From: Dysidea avara
Lineage: Eukaryota; Porifera; Demospongiae; Dictyoceratida; Dysideidae
Direction of reading: 5' to 3'
Length of the DNA: 64,000 nt
Assembly (NCBI RefSeq): GCF_963678975.1
Contig: NC_089280.1
Span: forward strand, 31,266,603-31,330,602
The translations under genes and the position numbers were made by a program. Below the pieces are notes generated by a model, which was not told the DNA's origin, did not search any database, and saw only the letters and a program-made list of their open reading frames with translations. Every line of letters starts with the position of its first letter. The first letter of the stretch is position 1. Of this stretch, positions 1-11,917 are shown piece after piece.

Positions 1-216
1 GTAGTGTGTCGTGCGACCCAAGAAGCTGGCACGCTACACCCGTGAGTATATTGACAGGAAGAACGAAAACGCAATTTTTGCACCTCCGTAGCTCTGTGAT
101 GCCTTGAAGACAATTTTTGCTGTGGACACTCCCTCCAACTTCAGTACTCAACATTCCAAATTTGAGCGAAATCGTTTCAAGCGTTCCCGAGATATGCGAC
201 TTCAAAAATTGGCTTA
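1..216 (-). repeat. R1 repeat, hairpin-end part (interrupted copy 1)
   Basis: Matches 4239-4461 closely: the GTAGTGTG start, the stretch reading GTGAGTATATTGACAGGAAG, and the final 'gacttcaaaaattggct'. The copy is cut at 217-221 by the 2.8-kb inverted-repeat element and resumes at 3049. I put it on the minus strand so that the conserved hairpin is its 3' end. No coding potential is supported. Confidence 0.8.
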
Positions 217-220
217 GTGG

Positions 221-706
221 GTCATTCCATACCAAATCAACAAAAAAAAATCCGGACCCCTTTCGATTTTCATGAAATTTGGCACAAACATGGACCCTAT
301 CAAGAAACTTTCTCACACCAAAATTTAGCTCATTTCATTGGTCTCCCTTTAAGTTATGACCACTCAAAGTTTCTGCTGAAAATTTTATTTTGCTTACACG
401 TCTTCAATAAAATGACCATAACTTTGCTTGTGATTGATGTAGAAATTTCTAGTTTAGAGTTTTGAAATCCTTATTTAATTCTCGTTCAGGTGATATATAA
501 TATTTTATAATTGCTCAAAGGAAAAGGTCAAACCACAAAAAGGTAGTTTTTTCCTTTGATCTTCATTTTCAAACATATATATTCTTTAATTAAATTTATT
601 TTTGGTTTACATGTTGCTCTAATACCTATCATTCATCACTGTGAGTTTAAAGTTGGGACCAATAGTAGATCATGAGTTATAAGTGTTAATGTGTAGCCTT
701 GTAATC
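221..706 (+). repeat. Left terminal inverted repeat of the 2.8-kb element
   Basis: About 486 bp, outer end GGGTCATTCC, inner end near 'gtgtagccttgtaa'. A few mismatches and small indels against the right arm show the arms have diverged somewhat since insertion. Confidence 0.8.
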
Positions 707-819
707 ACTGCTGTTTGTATAGTATTTTTACAGTGTAATTTATAATACCAATTGCAAGTAGCCTTATATTGGTATGTTAAATATCATTTATGCATTAAAA
801 TAGTATTGACAAGGGCTCA

Positions 820-1307
820 CTACAGTGAAACCATACTAACAGAGCCACTTTTAAAGCTAAGAAAGTTGGAGTAATAATAAGGCTGCCTAATAAAGGAATC
901 ACTGATTATGTTTTTGCTGTAAGTTCAGTGTCCTATAAAATAGAGGTGGCTACTATAACAAGGTGGTCTTATTATAGGGGTAGCTATATTTATAAGGGAT
1001 TTACTGTACAACTAATGATATTCCAATCCATTCTTTCACTGTATAATAATAATATTCAGCCACAGATTATGATGATAGTTTCCAATTTTATATGCGTGTA
1101 TAATGGATGCAAACAACAGTTATTCGTACATATGTACATGTAAAGTGGAATTGAAATGCCATGTCTTAGTGATATCCAAAGTTTCTTGGTATTAATACCT
1201 AGATAGCTGCTTCATATAGTTGCACTAGAGTAGAAATATCCTATTTTAAGTTGGCTCTTATAAAAAGGTGGCCTTTAAGGTAGCCGCTAAGGTATGTTAC
1301 ACTGTAT
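820..1307. mobile_element. Nested short element with TACAGTG... ends
   Basis: The left end 'tacagtgaaaccatactaac' pairs with the right end '...aaggtatgttacactgta'. The CAGTG-type ends and TA edges resemble Tc1/pogo-type MITEs. It lies inside the 2.8-kb element. Internal phrases ('aggtggcc', 'agccac') recur at 1375-1545 and 2050-2210, so several diverged copies of this family lie in the interior. Confidence 0.5.
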
Positions 1308-2049
1308 ATCACTTTTGGCCAACTTTATATGTTTGTACCTATAAACAATGCCTTTGCTGGAAAAATGTACACTTTTAAAACCACTTACTCGTCAGAAATT
1401 TGATGGAATAGAGTGGAAAGTTACCACCTGTATAGAAAGGCCACTACTCCATAAGAGCCAATTTAAATTGTTGCTATACACTTATGCAAATGTATTAAGC
1501 AGCTACCTGCACATTAAGGCCCAGAAATTTTGGCCCTAAGGTACCTGACTTTAACTCCATACATCAACTGTATCATGATAAAAATAGCAATGTATATAGC
1601 TCTTCTATAATTAGAATCATAGAAATGTTCCATAGAAATTACATTGTAGAAAGGTTCACTACAGCAATTGCACACTGATACATATCTATAGCTTTAAGCG
1701 AAATACATTAACAATCAATTAAAGAAAGGGTCAAGGAAATTAACTTCAAAGTTAAACCAGAGAATTATAGTAAAACTTGAGACTGAAAGTGGTGCATATT
1801 GCATGACAGTCTCTACAATCATTCACATGTAACTTTGATATGCAATGAAATCTGATGCATTGATATCAGTACACAATTGAATTGTTGAAGGTATAAGTTG
1901 AAAAGACTGTTAATACTGCATCAGTCATTCATTACTACTTTTTTAGAAAATCTCTAGTAGATTACAATATTAAATCATTCATGCCTGTGTTAAGAACAAA
2001 GAATGCAGCTACATAACATCATGTTTTATTTGTAAGTGTTTCAAATTAC

Positions 2050-2214
2050 AGTGGAACTTGTCTTAGTGGCCACCTGTAACGAAAGTCCACCTTTCTATTA
2101 AGGGCCAACTTTAAATTGTTCTAGTAAGACATTTATACACATCAAACAATATAAATAGCCACCTGAATATTAAAGCCAAAAAAATTTGCCCTGACTGGCT
2201 TAGACAGTTTCCAC
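2050..2214. mobile_element. Nested short MITE, pogo-like ends
   Basis: The left end 'acagtggaacttgtcttagt' and the right end 'cttagacagtttccactat' are imperfect inverted repeats. Same type as the element at 820-1307, nested in the 2.8-kb element. Confidence 0.45.
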
Positions 2215-2562
2215 TATAGCTATCAAAATACATACTTGCATATCAACAATCAGCATTAAATGCTAACAGTAGCAGTAGCAGTTACTGTAGCTAGTGAAAA
2301 TGTCATCAAGTTCAATATGTCACTACTGTATAATAGACTTGGCGTCATAATCAGAAACAATATATACAAGCTTGATAAGGGGTAAATTACTTGAATATAT
2401 GTATTTAAGTATAAGTTTTTACTGGGTTTTCTTACAAGACATAAACAAATTAACATTACTTACAAACCAACAATGTATTAATGATTGTGACATAGTATTA
2501 TATAACGTTACTTGCAATTGGTATTGCATCTTTGCATACTTGAACCATACAAACAACAGTAT

Positions 2563-3048
2563 TTACAAGGCTACACATTAACACTTATAACTCATGATCT
2601 ACTATTGATCCCAACTTTAAACTCACAGTGATGAATGATAGGTATTAGAGCAACATGTAAACCAAAAATAAATTTAATTAAAGAATATATATTTTTGAAA
2701 ATGAAGATCAAAGGTAAAAGCTACATTTTTGTGGTTTGACCTTTTCCTTTGAGCAATTATAAAATATTATATATCACCTGAAAGAGAATTTAATAAGGAT
2801 TTCATAAATCTAACCCAGAAGGTTCTATGTGAATCACAAGCAAAGTTATGGCCATTTTATTGAAGATGTGTAAGCTTCATAAAATTTTCAGCAGAAACTT
2901 TGAGTGGTCATAACTTAAAGGGAGACCAATAAAATGAGCCAAATTTTGGTGTAAGAAAGTTTCTTGAAAGGGTCCATGTTTGTGCCAAATTTCACGAAAA
3001 TCGAAAGGGGTCCGGATTTTTTTTTGTTGATTTGGTATGGAATGACCC
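2563..3048 (-). repeat. Right terminal inverted repeat of the 2.8-kb element
   Basis: Reverse complement of 221-706, outer end GGAATGACCC followed by 'tagtttcttcgg', which is R1 host sequence. Confidence 0.8.
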
Positions 3049-3640
3049 TAGTTTCTTCGGTTTTTTTTTCTTCTTCCTCTTCTTATTTTTCTTTCTCTTT
3101 TCGCACACTTACAAAAACTGCTATAAAATGCGAATGCAATATCCGATTGCCTTGAAATTAGGCACGCAGAAGGAGGGTATAAAGGCGCATCTCTGTACCA
3201 ACTTTGGCTGGAATATGATAAACAGGCAAAGAGATATTAGCGATTATTCACGAAAAATAACACCAATATGTTGTCACGCCTACAGGGTAAACCGCTTATG
3301 GGAAAATCGGTGGGTGAATAGGTTTACTATTGAACCTCAAACCTTTTGTGGTTTAAAAGAAATCGAGCTAAAAACCAGGAAGATACAACGAAATAACCAA
3401 CAGTGTGTAACAATTATGCAATCGAGATTAACTAATTAAAAAAAAAAACGACTACTTTCCATGACCACCAGAAAAACTGCTTAGGGTAATGCTTTGAAAT
3501 TTGCTGTACAGATGGAGTAATCATCTTAGAAAGGATCTTCAATGGTGTAGAAGAATCAGACTTAAAGCCACGGAGTTATAACACGAAATCAAACTTGGTG
3601 TAGCAAGTGCGAGATTGAGATACTCTAATAGAGCAGTCAC
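3049..3640 (-). repeat. R1 repeat, body (interrupted copy 1, continued)
   Basis: Resumes R1 after the inserted element and matches 4461-5060: a T-rich tract, 'ttacaaaaactgctataaaa', 'ttgtcacgcctacagggtaa', and finally 'agatactctaatagagcagt' at the junction with the satellite. A reading frame of about 110 residues is shared with the copy at 4461-4850 but is broken by stops in the copy at 21590-21900, so I treat it as non-coding. Confidence 0.8.
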
Positions 3641-4222
3641 CCTAGTAGCTAGAGTAGTCACCCTGAAAAGAATTCAAAAGATCAGCTAGAAACTAGTAAC
3701 CTGTATAGAGATAAGCTACAAACAATTCACTGTGTAGAGAGATCAGCTAGAAGAAGTTACCTTGTAGGGAGTTCAACTACGTAGTTCAGCTAGAAGAAGT
3801 CACCTTGTAGAGTGTTCAGCTACAAAGAAACCATCATGTAGAGAGTTCAGCTACAAACAAATCGCCCTGTAGAGGGATCAGCTAGAAGAAATTATCCTGT
3901 ACAGAGTTCAGCTACAAAGAATCCATCATGTAGAGAGTTCAGCTGCAAACAAATTACCCTGTAGAAAGATCAGCTAGAAGAAATTACCTTGTAGAGAGTT
4001 CAGCTACTAACTAGTTACCCTCTAGAGACATCAGCTAGAAGAATGTACCTTGTAGAGAGTTCAGCTACAAACAAATCATCCTGTAGAGGGATCAGCTAGA
4101 AAAAGTTACCTTGTAGATAGTTCAGTTACAAACAATTCACCCTGTAGAGAGATCAGCTAGAAGGACTCACCTTGTAGAGCATCAGTTACAAAGAAACCAT
4201 GCATCATGTAGAGTTCTGTAAT
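3640..4222 (-). repeat. 31-bp satellite array, short block
   Basis: Tandem 31-bp units alternating between two types: 'gatcagctagaagaagttac' plus 'cttgtagagag', and 'ttcagctacaaacaaatcac' plus 'cctgtagaga'. It directly follows the R1 body and stops at 'gttctgtaataaa' just before the next R1 copy starts at 4234. Confidence 0.9.
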
Positions 4223-4233
4223 AAATCAAGACA

Positions 4234-5050
4234 CACGGTAGTGTGTTGTGCGGCCCAAGAAGCCGGCGCGTAACACCCGTGAGTATATTGACAGGAAGAA
4301 AGAAAACGCAATTTTCGCACCTCCGTAGCTCTGTGCTTCCTTGATGAAACAAGACGATTTTTGCTGTGGACATGCCCCCCAACTGCAGCACTCTACATTC
4401 CAAATTTGAGCGAAATCGCTTCGCGCATTCCCGAGATATGCGACTTCAAAAATTGGCTGAGTTTCTTCGTTTTTTTTTTCTTCTTATTTTTCTTTTTCTT
4501 GTCGCACACTTACAAAAACTGCTATAAAACTCGAACGCGTTATCCGATTGCCTTGACATTTGGCACACAGAAGGGGGGTATAAAGGCGCATCTCGGTACC
4601 AACTTTGGCTGGAATACCATAAACAGACAAAGAGTTATGAGCGATTATGCACGAAAAATAACACCAATATGTTGTCACGCCTACAGGGTAAACCGCGTAT
4701 GGGAAGAAGCTGAAAATCGGTGGGTGAATAGGTTAACTATTGAACCTCAAACCTTTTGTGGTTTGAAAGAAATCGAGCTAAAAACCAGGAAGATACAGCG
4801 AAAACATCAACAGTGTGTAACAATTACGCAATCAAGATTAGCTAATTTTTAATATTTTAATTTTATTATTATTATTATTATTATGCTTGCCACGCCTACC
4901 AGGTAAACCGCTTGGGGTAATGCTTTCAAAATCGCTGTACAGATGGAGTTATCATCTTAGAAAGGCTCTTCAATGGTGTAGAAGAATCAGACTTAAAGCC
5001 ACGGAGTTATAACACGAAATCCAACTTGGTGTAGCAAGTGCGAGATCGAG
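4234..5050 (-). repeat. R1 repeat, uninterrupted copy 2
   Basis: The outer end is TCAAGACACACGGTAGTGTG, which folds as ACACAC-ggta-GTGTGT. Going rightward come the same body blocks as copy 1, an (ATT)n run at about 4860-4884, and 'gatactctaatagagcagtc' at about 5050, where the 31-bp satellite begins. It serves as the empty-site reference for the element at 221-3048. Confidence 0.85.
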
Positions 5051-8000
5051 ATACTCTAATAGAGCAGTCATCCTAATAGAGCAGTCACTCTGAACAGAAT
5101 TCAAGAGATCAGTTAGAAATAAGTAACCTGTATAGAGATCAGCTACAAACAAATCACCCTGTAGAGAGTTCAGCTACAAACAATTCACCCTGTTAAAACA
5201 TCAGTTAGAAGAAGATTTCTTGTAGAGAGTTCAGATACAAACAAATCACCCTGTTGAAAGATCAGCTAGAAGATGTCACCTTGTAGATACTTCAGTTACA
5301 AAGAAACCACCATGTAGAGAATTCAGCTACAAACTAGTGACCCTGTAGATACATCAGCTAGAAGAAGTTACCTTGTAGAGAGTTCAGCTACAAAGAAACC
5401 ATTCTGTAAAGAGCTCAGCTGCAAACAAATCACCTATACAGAATTCAGCTACAAACAAATCACCCTGTAGAGAGATCAGCTAGAAGAAGTTACCTTGTAG
5501 ATAGTTCAGCTACAAACAAATCATCCTGTAGAGAGATCAGCTAGAAGAAGTTACCTTGTAGATAGTTCAGCTACAAACAATTCACCCTGTACAGAGCTCA
5601 GTTAAAAGAGGTTTCCTTGTAAAAAGTTCAGCTACAAACAAATCACCCTGTAGAGAGATAAGTAAGAAGAAGTTACCTTGTAGATCGTTCTGCTACAAAC
5701 AATTCACCCTGTAAAGAGATCAGCTAGAAGAAGTTACCTTGTAGAGAGTTCAGCTACAAAGAAACCATCATGTAGAGAATTCAGCCGCAAACAAATCATG
5801 TATAGAGAGTTCAGCTACAAACAAATCTCCCTGTAGAGAGATCAGCTAGAAGAAGTTTCCTTGTAGAGAGTTCTGCTACAAACAAATCACCCTGTAGAAA
5901 GATCAGCTAGAAGAAATCACCTCGTAGAGAGTTCAGCTTCAAAGAAACAATCATGTGAGAGTTCAGGTACAAACAAATTGTCCTGTAGAGAGATCAGCTA
6001 GAAGAAGTTACCTTGTAGAGAGTTCAGCTACAAAGAAACCATCATGTAGATAGTTCAGGTACAAACAAATCACCCTGTAGAAAGATCAGCTATAGAAGAA
6101 ATCACCTTGTAGAGAGTTCAGCTATGAAGAAACTATCATGTAGAGAGTTCAACTACAAACAAATCACCCTGTAGAAAGATCAGCTATAGAAGAAATCACC
6201 TTGTAGAGAGTTCAGCTACAAAGAAACCATCATGTAGAGAGTTCAGCTACAAACAAATCGGCCTGTAGAGAGATCAGCTAGAAGAAATTACCTTGTAGAG
6301 AGTTCAGCTACAAAGAAACAATCATGTAGAGAGTTCAGCTGCAAACAAATCACCTGTAGAGAGTTCAGCTAGAAACAAGTCACCCTGTAGAGAGATCAGC
6401 TAGAAACAATTCACCTTGTAGAGAGTTCAGCTAGAAGAAGTAACATTGTAAAGCTACAAAGAAGCTACCATGTAGAGTTCAGCTGCAAACAAATCACCCT
6501 GTAGAGAGCTCAGCTACAAACAAATCGCCCTGTAGAAAGATTAGCTAGAAGAAGTTACCTTATAGGGAGTTCAGCTATGAACAGATCACCCTGTAGAGAG
6601 TTCAGCTACAAACAAATCACCCTGTAGAGAGTTAAGTTACAAAGAAACCACCATGTAGAGAGTTCAGCTGCAAAAAAAATCAATCACTCTGTAGAGAGTT
6701 CAGCTAGAAGAAGTCACCTTGTAGAGAGTTAAGCTGCAAATAAATCACCCTTTTGAGAATTCAGCTACAAACAAATCACCCTGTAGAAAGATCAGCTAGA
6801 AGAAGTTACCTTGTAGAGAGTTCAGCTACAAAGAAACCACCATGTAGAGAGTTCAGCTGCAAACAAATCACCTGTAGAGAGTTCAGCTAGAAACAAGTCA
6901 CCCTATAGAGAGATCAGCTAGAAACAAGTCACCTTGTAGAGAGTTCAGCTAGAAGAAGTAACATTGTAGAGCTACAAAGAAGCTACCATGTAGAGTTCAG
7001 CTGCAAACAAATCACCCTGTAGAGAGCTCAGCTACAAACAAATCGCCCTGTAGAAAGATTAGCTAGAAGAAGTTACCTTATAGGGAGTTCAGCTATGAAC
7101 AGATCACCCTGTAGAGAGTTCAGCTACAAACAAATCACCCTGTAGAGAGTTAAGTTACAAAGAAACCACCATGTAGAGAGTTCAGCTGCAAAAAAAATCA
7201 ATCACTCTGTAGAGAGTTCAGTTAGAAGAAGTCACCTTGTAGAGAGTTAAGCTGCAAATAAATCACCCTGTAGAGAATTCAGCTACAAACAAATCACCCT
7301 GTAGAAAGATCAGCTAGAAGAAGTTACCTTGTAGAGAGTTCAGCTACAAAGAAACCACCATGTAGAGAGTTCAGCTGCAAACAAATCACCTGTAGAGAGT
7401 TCAGCTAGAAACAAGTCACCCTGTAGAGAGATCAGCTAGAAACAAGTCACCCTGTAGAGAGTTCAGCTAGAAGAAGTCACATTGTAGAGAGTTCAGCTAC
7501 AAAGAAACTACCACGTAGAGAATCCAGCTGCAAACAAATCATCCTGTAGAGAGTTCAGCTAGAAGAAGTCACCTTTTAGAGAGTTCAGCTACAAAGCAAC
7601 CACCATGTAAAGAGTTCAGCTGCAAAAAACTCAATCACCTTGTAGAAAGATCGGCTAGAAGAAGTTACCTTGTAGAGAGTTCAGCTACAAAGAAACCACC
7701 ATGTAGAGAGTTCAGCTGCAAACAAATCACCTGTAGAGAGTTCAGCTAGAAACAAGTCACCCTGTAGAGAGTTCAGCTAGAAGAAGTCACATTGTAGAGA
7801 GTTCAGCTACAATGAAACTCCCATGTAGAGAGTTCAGCTGCAAACAAATCACCCTGTAGAGAACTCAGCTACAAACAAATATGCAGTGAAAAAGATCAGC
7901 TAGAAGAAGTTACCTTGTAGAGAGTTCAGCTACAACGAAACCACCATGTAGAGAGTTCAGCTACAAACAAATCACCTGTAGAGAGTTCAGCTAGAAACAA

Positions 8001-9058
8001 GTCACCCTGTAGAGAGATCAGCTAGAAACAAGTCACCTTGTAGAGAGTTCAGCTAGAAGAAGTCACATTGTAGAGAGTTCAGCTACAAAGAAACCACCAT
8101 TTAGAGAGTTCAGCTGCAAACAAATCACCCAGTAGAAAGTTCAGCTATGAACAGATCACCCTGTTGAGAGTTCAGTTAGAAACAAGGAATCCTGTAGAGA
8201 GATCACCTAGAAGTATCGCCTTGTAGAGTTCAGCTACAAACAAATCACCTGTAGAGAGTTCAGCTACAAACAAATCACCCTGTAGAGAGATCAGCTAGAA
8301 GAAGTTACCTTGTAGGGATTTCAGCTACAAACAAATCACCCTGTAGAGAGTTCAGCTACAAAGAAACTATTCTGTAAAGAGCTCAGCTGCAAACAAATCA
8401 CTTGTACAGAATTCAGCTACAAACAAATCGCCCTGTAGAGAGATCAGCTAGAAGAAATTACCTTGTAGATAGTTCAGCTACAAACAAATCACCCTGTAGA
8501 AAGATCAGTTAGAAGAAGTTACCTTGGAGAAAGTTCAGCTACAAAGAAACCATTTTGTAAAGAGCTCAGCTGCAAACAAATCACCTGTACAGAATTCAAC
8601 TACGAACAAATCACCCTGTAGAGATCAGCTATAAGAAGTTACCTTGTAGATAGTTCAGCTACAAACAAATCTCCCTGTAGAGAGATCAGCTAGAAGAAAT
8701 TACCTTGTAGAGAGTTCAGCTACAAAGAAACCACCATGTAGAGAGTTCAGCTGCAAAGAAATCACCCTGTAGAAAATTCTGCCAGAAACAAATTGCCCTG
8801 TAGAAAGATCAGTTAGAAGAAGTTACCTTTTAGAGAGTTCAGCTACAAAGAAACCATTCTGTAAAGAGCTCAGCTGCAAACAAATCACCTATACAAAATT
8901 CAGCTACAAACACATCACCCTGTAGAGAGATCAGCTAGAAGAAGTTACCTTGTAGATCGTTCAGCTACAAACAATTCACCCTGTAGAGAGAGCAATTAGA
9001 AGAAGTCACCTTGTAGAGTGTTCAGTTACAAAGAAACCACCATGGAGATTTCTGTAAT
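5051..9058 (-). repeat. Main 31-bp satellite array (~4 kb)
   Basis: About 130 tandem units of 31 bp, in two alternating subtypes that give an approximate 62-bp dimer, with many point differences and a few indels. Recurrent variants ('aagaaaccaccatgtagaga', 'ctgcaaacaaatcacc') recur in the same order, showing larger duplicated blocks. No gene is present; every frame is repeatedly closed. The array ends in 'catggagatttctgtaat', close to the end of the first array. Confidence 0.95.
6430..7470. repeat. Higher-order duplication (~520 bp) within the satellite
   Basis: The block from about 6440 (aacattgtaaagctacaaag) to about 6955 recurs at about 6960-7475 with very few changes. Both blocks contain the same oddities: an 'atgaacagatcaccctgtag' unit and a unit with the insertion 'gcaaaaaaaatcaatcactc'. 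This is a recent segmental duplication by unequal exchange or slippage. Confidence 0.8.
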
Positions 9059-9062
9059 CAAT

Positions 9063-9295
9063 ATATGTGACCGGATTTGCGAAAAGGGGTCTTCCACACA
9101 CATCCAATTCCGTAAATGTTGGAGACCATAACTCAGTGTTCAAGTAACATATTAACCTGAACATTTCACCATGTATTCAGCTATAGTGGTGCTCACCACT
9201 GCCCAAATATCAAGGCAATAGCTCTTTCCAATCTGAAGTTATCAATTGTCAAAGTTGGCAAATTGGACCCCTTTTCGCAAATCCGGTCACATATG
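9063..9295. mobile_element. MITE, family T (TATGTGACCGG ends)
   Basis: The left end 'tatgtgaccggatttgcgaa' plus 'aaggggtc' is repeated in perfect inverted form at 9266-9295 ('gaccccttttcgcaaatccg' plus 'gtcacata'). It sits at the right edge of the satellite array. Related ends occur at 39831-40042, 42491-43346, 49580-49836 and 51610-52874. Confidence 0.85.
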
Positions 9296-9458
9296 TATTA
9301 TACAGTATATATAATTTGTACATTTACTGATAAAATATTTAAAGTACATCTACTTCATCTTTTCTTCTTCCTGTAGTAAAGAAAAAAACATAGGTTAAAA
9401 AAGTCCCAAAGCTGGTCATAGGCCGGCTTTGGGGTATACAAATACAAAAAGAAATGAA

Positions 9459-9781
9459 ATCTAATCCAAAACAGCCAAGCTGTAAAAAAAGTGTGCGGCC
9501 CTCAGAAAGGCTATGGTGAAAAAAGATGTGAAATCCAAGGTGGCGGCCAAGAAATGGCTGTGATGGTAGGTTAGTGGTAAAAATTTTAATAATGACAATT
9601 CAGGTGAATTTTTGTGCCGCTTCACAAAAATTCACCTGAATTGTCGTTATTAAAAATTTTACCACTAACCTACCATCACAGCCATTTCTTGGCCGCCACC
9701 TTGGATTTCACATCTTTTTTCACCATAGCCTTTCTGAGGGCCGCACACTTTTTTTTACAGCTTGGCTGTTTTGGATTAGAT
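9459..9781. mobile_element. Foldback element FB1, ~160-bp arms, 6-nt loop
   Basis: A nearly perfect hairpin centred at 9619-9620: 'atctaatccaaaacagccaa' at 9459 pairs with 'ttggctgttttggattagat' ending at 9781, and the loop is about 6 nt. A conserved flank at 9340-9458 (with 'ctttggggtataca') accompanies this family elsewhere, so the full unit may be longer on that side. No open gene. Confidence 0.9.
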
Positions 9782-9839
9782 AATATCATACAGTACAATA
9801 GTACTGTATGGTAGGGACGACGAAGATGTGGGCGTGGTC

Positions 9840-11150
9840 TATGAAGATAAATCAAGCCAAAATCATCTTTGCAAACCCTTCACGGCCACTTGACAGTATT
9901 GGTCAGGTATAACCAAGCCCAAACATGCCTTCAGAACGACCAGAAGCATTTTCAATTAGGTGCTACGAAATTAAAAAAAAATTTTTTTTGCGAATTTTCT
10001 ACTGCCTCACTGCCTGCCTGATGCGTTCAGTCAAGCGTAGCGGAAAATTGGATACAGCTACAGCCTTACTTCTTTGGCGGAAATGCTTCGAATTTCATGG
10101 AGATGAAACTTTTAGTATTTTAAATATCCTACAATGTATGCGCTATTGCTTACTGATTTTCCTTTGATCCTTCTTTATCGTGGCCATTGCTCATCAGTAG
10201 GGCTTCTATATCAATAGGGCTTCCATAATCATTGTGAATACATGTGTTATCGCACCAAACTTTTAGAATACGTTTATACAGGACCTATCGTACATCTTCG
10301 ACAAGATACACGCGTAAGACTTCTTGTTTAGTATTAGTGTGTTTGTTGTTTAGCAGCTAGGTTTAACTGCTTGCATTTCTAAACGCATTTCTTTGCGACT
10401 AATACATTCTTCGCTATTACAGTATTAACACCTCTTTATGTATCCTTGCATGTGCTTACTATTGTCTACACAAGTCAGCAAAACCATATACATACATGAT
10501 TTGAATAGTCAAATAACTATCTAAAGCTGTTAACACTATTAAGTGTAAAATGCATATACAAAACTTCTAATTCAATGCATGAATAAATAATGTATTAAGT
10601 GCATAATCTCATAGAAACCCTGCATATTATGTTTTGTCACAATTCCTTGTCAGTTGTCAGTCGCTCCAGCGCATTGTCCTTATGTGCAACAATTACTTAT
10701 TGTATTCCACCATATTCTCACTACAATGATCAATGTGTACTGTATAGCTAACCTATGACAGGTACAAGGAAAGCATAGCTTATTCGGTAACATCATTGTT
10801 AACAAAGTTATAGCTAACGAATGTGTAAAAGGTAGAGTAGGGACCACAAAGGAGTAGGCGTGGCCCACAAAATAATATCACCCAAAAATCAGCCTCAATT
10901 TTCCCTTACAACGATGAGGCAGTATTGGTGAGGTAAAACTAAACCCAAACAAGCTTTCAGATCGATCCGAAATGCTTTCAACAAGTTCTTGATTAAAATG
11001 CTGTGTAACGGGTTGAACATAGCTGACAATGAAGCGTAATGGTAACTTCACTTTTCACATGATAATTGATATAGCTGGGGCACGTGGTGCCTTTTCAGAT
11101 GAGGTATGCGTGGGGTCACCAGCTATAATAAAATTATTTACAAAAAAGGT
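9840..11150. repeat. Gene-free stretch with R2 dispersed-repeat fragments
   Basis: Two fragments (about 9850-10170 and 10870-11110) share 'aaccaagcccaaacatgcct' and 'gaagcgtaatggtaacttca' type phrases with copies near 31600-31850, 36450-36700, 37430-37560 and 62820-63270. Between them the DNA is AT-rich and shows nothing else. Confidence 0.5.
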
Positions 11151-11156
11151 TAACAA

Positions 11157-11454
11157 ACAAGTACACGAAAAAATTTGGAATTTTCAACTACAGTAGGGAC
11201 CATAGCACATTGATAAAAAGTACTGAAACAAGTTGGAGTAGTCCATGATATTAAATCATTGTAATACAATAAGAAGTGTTATATCCCTACTGTGCATTTC
11301 CGTTATGGTATCTTGAGCACAGTAGGGATATAGCATTTCTTATCGTATTACAGTGATTTAATATCATGGACTACTCCAACTTGTTTTAGTACTTTTTATC
11401 AATGTGCTATGGTCCCTACTGTAGTTGAAAATTCCTAATTTTTTCGTGTACTTG
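11157..11454. mobile_element. Foldback MITE with 'caagtacacgaaaaaatt' ends
   Basis: The left arm from 11158 is matched in reverse complement through 'ttttttcgtgtacttg' at 11454. Arms are about 135 bp with a small loop near 11303. The inner arm contains 'gtagggaccatagc', related to the MITEs at 32449 and 63362. Confidence 0.8.
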
Positions 11455-11600
11455 TTATTGATAAAATCAAAAATATTTAAAGTATTCATCTGCTTCATCT
11501 TTTCTTCTTCCTGTGGAAAAGAAAAAAAAGATAGGTTAAAAAAATCCCCAAAGCTGGCCATAGGCCGGCTTTGGAGTATACAAATATAAAAAGAAGTGAA

Positions 11601-11828
11601 ATCTAATCCAAAACAGCTAAGCTGTAAAAAAAGAGTGTGGCCCTCAAAAAGGCTATGGTGAAAAAATGTGAAATCCAAGTTGGCGGCCAAGAAATGGCTG
11701 TGATGGTAGGTTAATGGTAAAAATTTTAATAAGGACAATTCAGGTGAATTTTGTGCCAAGCACCAAAATTCACCTGAATTTTTGTTATTAAAATTTTTAC
11801 CATTAACCTACCATCACAGCCATTTCTT
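11601..11828. mobile_element. FB1 element with truncated right arm
   Basis: The left arm and loop are as in the 9459 copy, with loop 'gtgccaagcac' near 11760. The right arm stops at 'catcacagccatttctt' (11828) instead of running to 'ggattagat'. The upstream conserved flank is present at about 11480-11600. Confidence 0.85.
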
Positions 11829-11849
11829 AAAATTCTTAATTTTTCCTTA

Positions 11850-11917
11850 TACTTGTATCAAGAGTTCATAATATTTGTATGGGCCTCATACAAATACTAT
11901 AAACTCTTGCTTGTATT
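11850..11917. mobile_element. Small hairpin element
   Basis: 'caagagttcataatatttgt' pairs with 'acaaatactataaactcttg' around a ggcc centre. Total about 65 bp, next to the truncated FB1 copy. Confidence 0.6.

Larger units (their letters stand above)
221..3048. mobile_element. 2.8-kb non-autonomous element with ~490-bp terminal inverted repeats
   Basis: The sequence from 221 (GGGTCATTCCATACCAAATC) to about 706 returns in reverse complement at about 2563-3048. The element interrupts an R1 copy; the uninterrupted counterpart is at about 4455-4470. Flanks read 'ggcttag' on the left and 'tagtttcttcg' on the right against 'ggctgagtttcttcg' in the empty copy, which suggests a 3-bp TAG target duplication. 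No transposase is visible. The interior (710-2560) is AT-rich and contains two smaller nested inverted-repeat elements. Superfamily is not assigned. Confidence 0.85.

Noticed and set aside
3032-3439. A 135-codon frame in R1 that is shared with 4361-4852
   Set aside because: The frame is preserved because two R1 copies are young duplicates. The copy at 21590-21900 has many stops, and the frame begins in a T-rich tract inside an unrelated element.
5051-9058. CRISPR-like or regulatory array in the 31-bp repeat
   Set aside because: Units are directly adjacent without unique spacers and the setting is a eukaryotic genome, so it is a plain satellite.
4234-9058. Firm assignment of R1 to Helitrons
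   Set aside because: The A|TC start and terminal hairpin fit, but the other end with CTRR-type termini and a helicase gene were not found, so it is left as a hypothesis.
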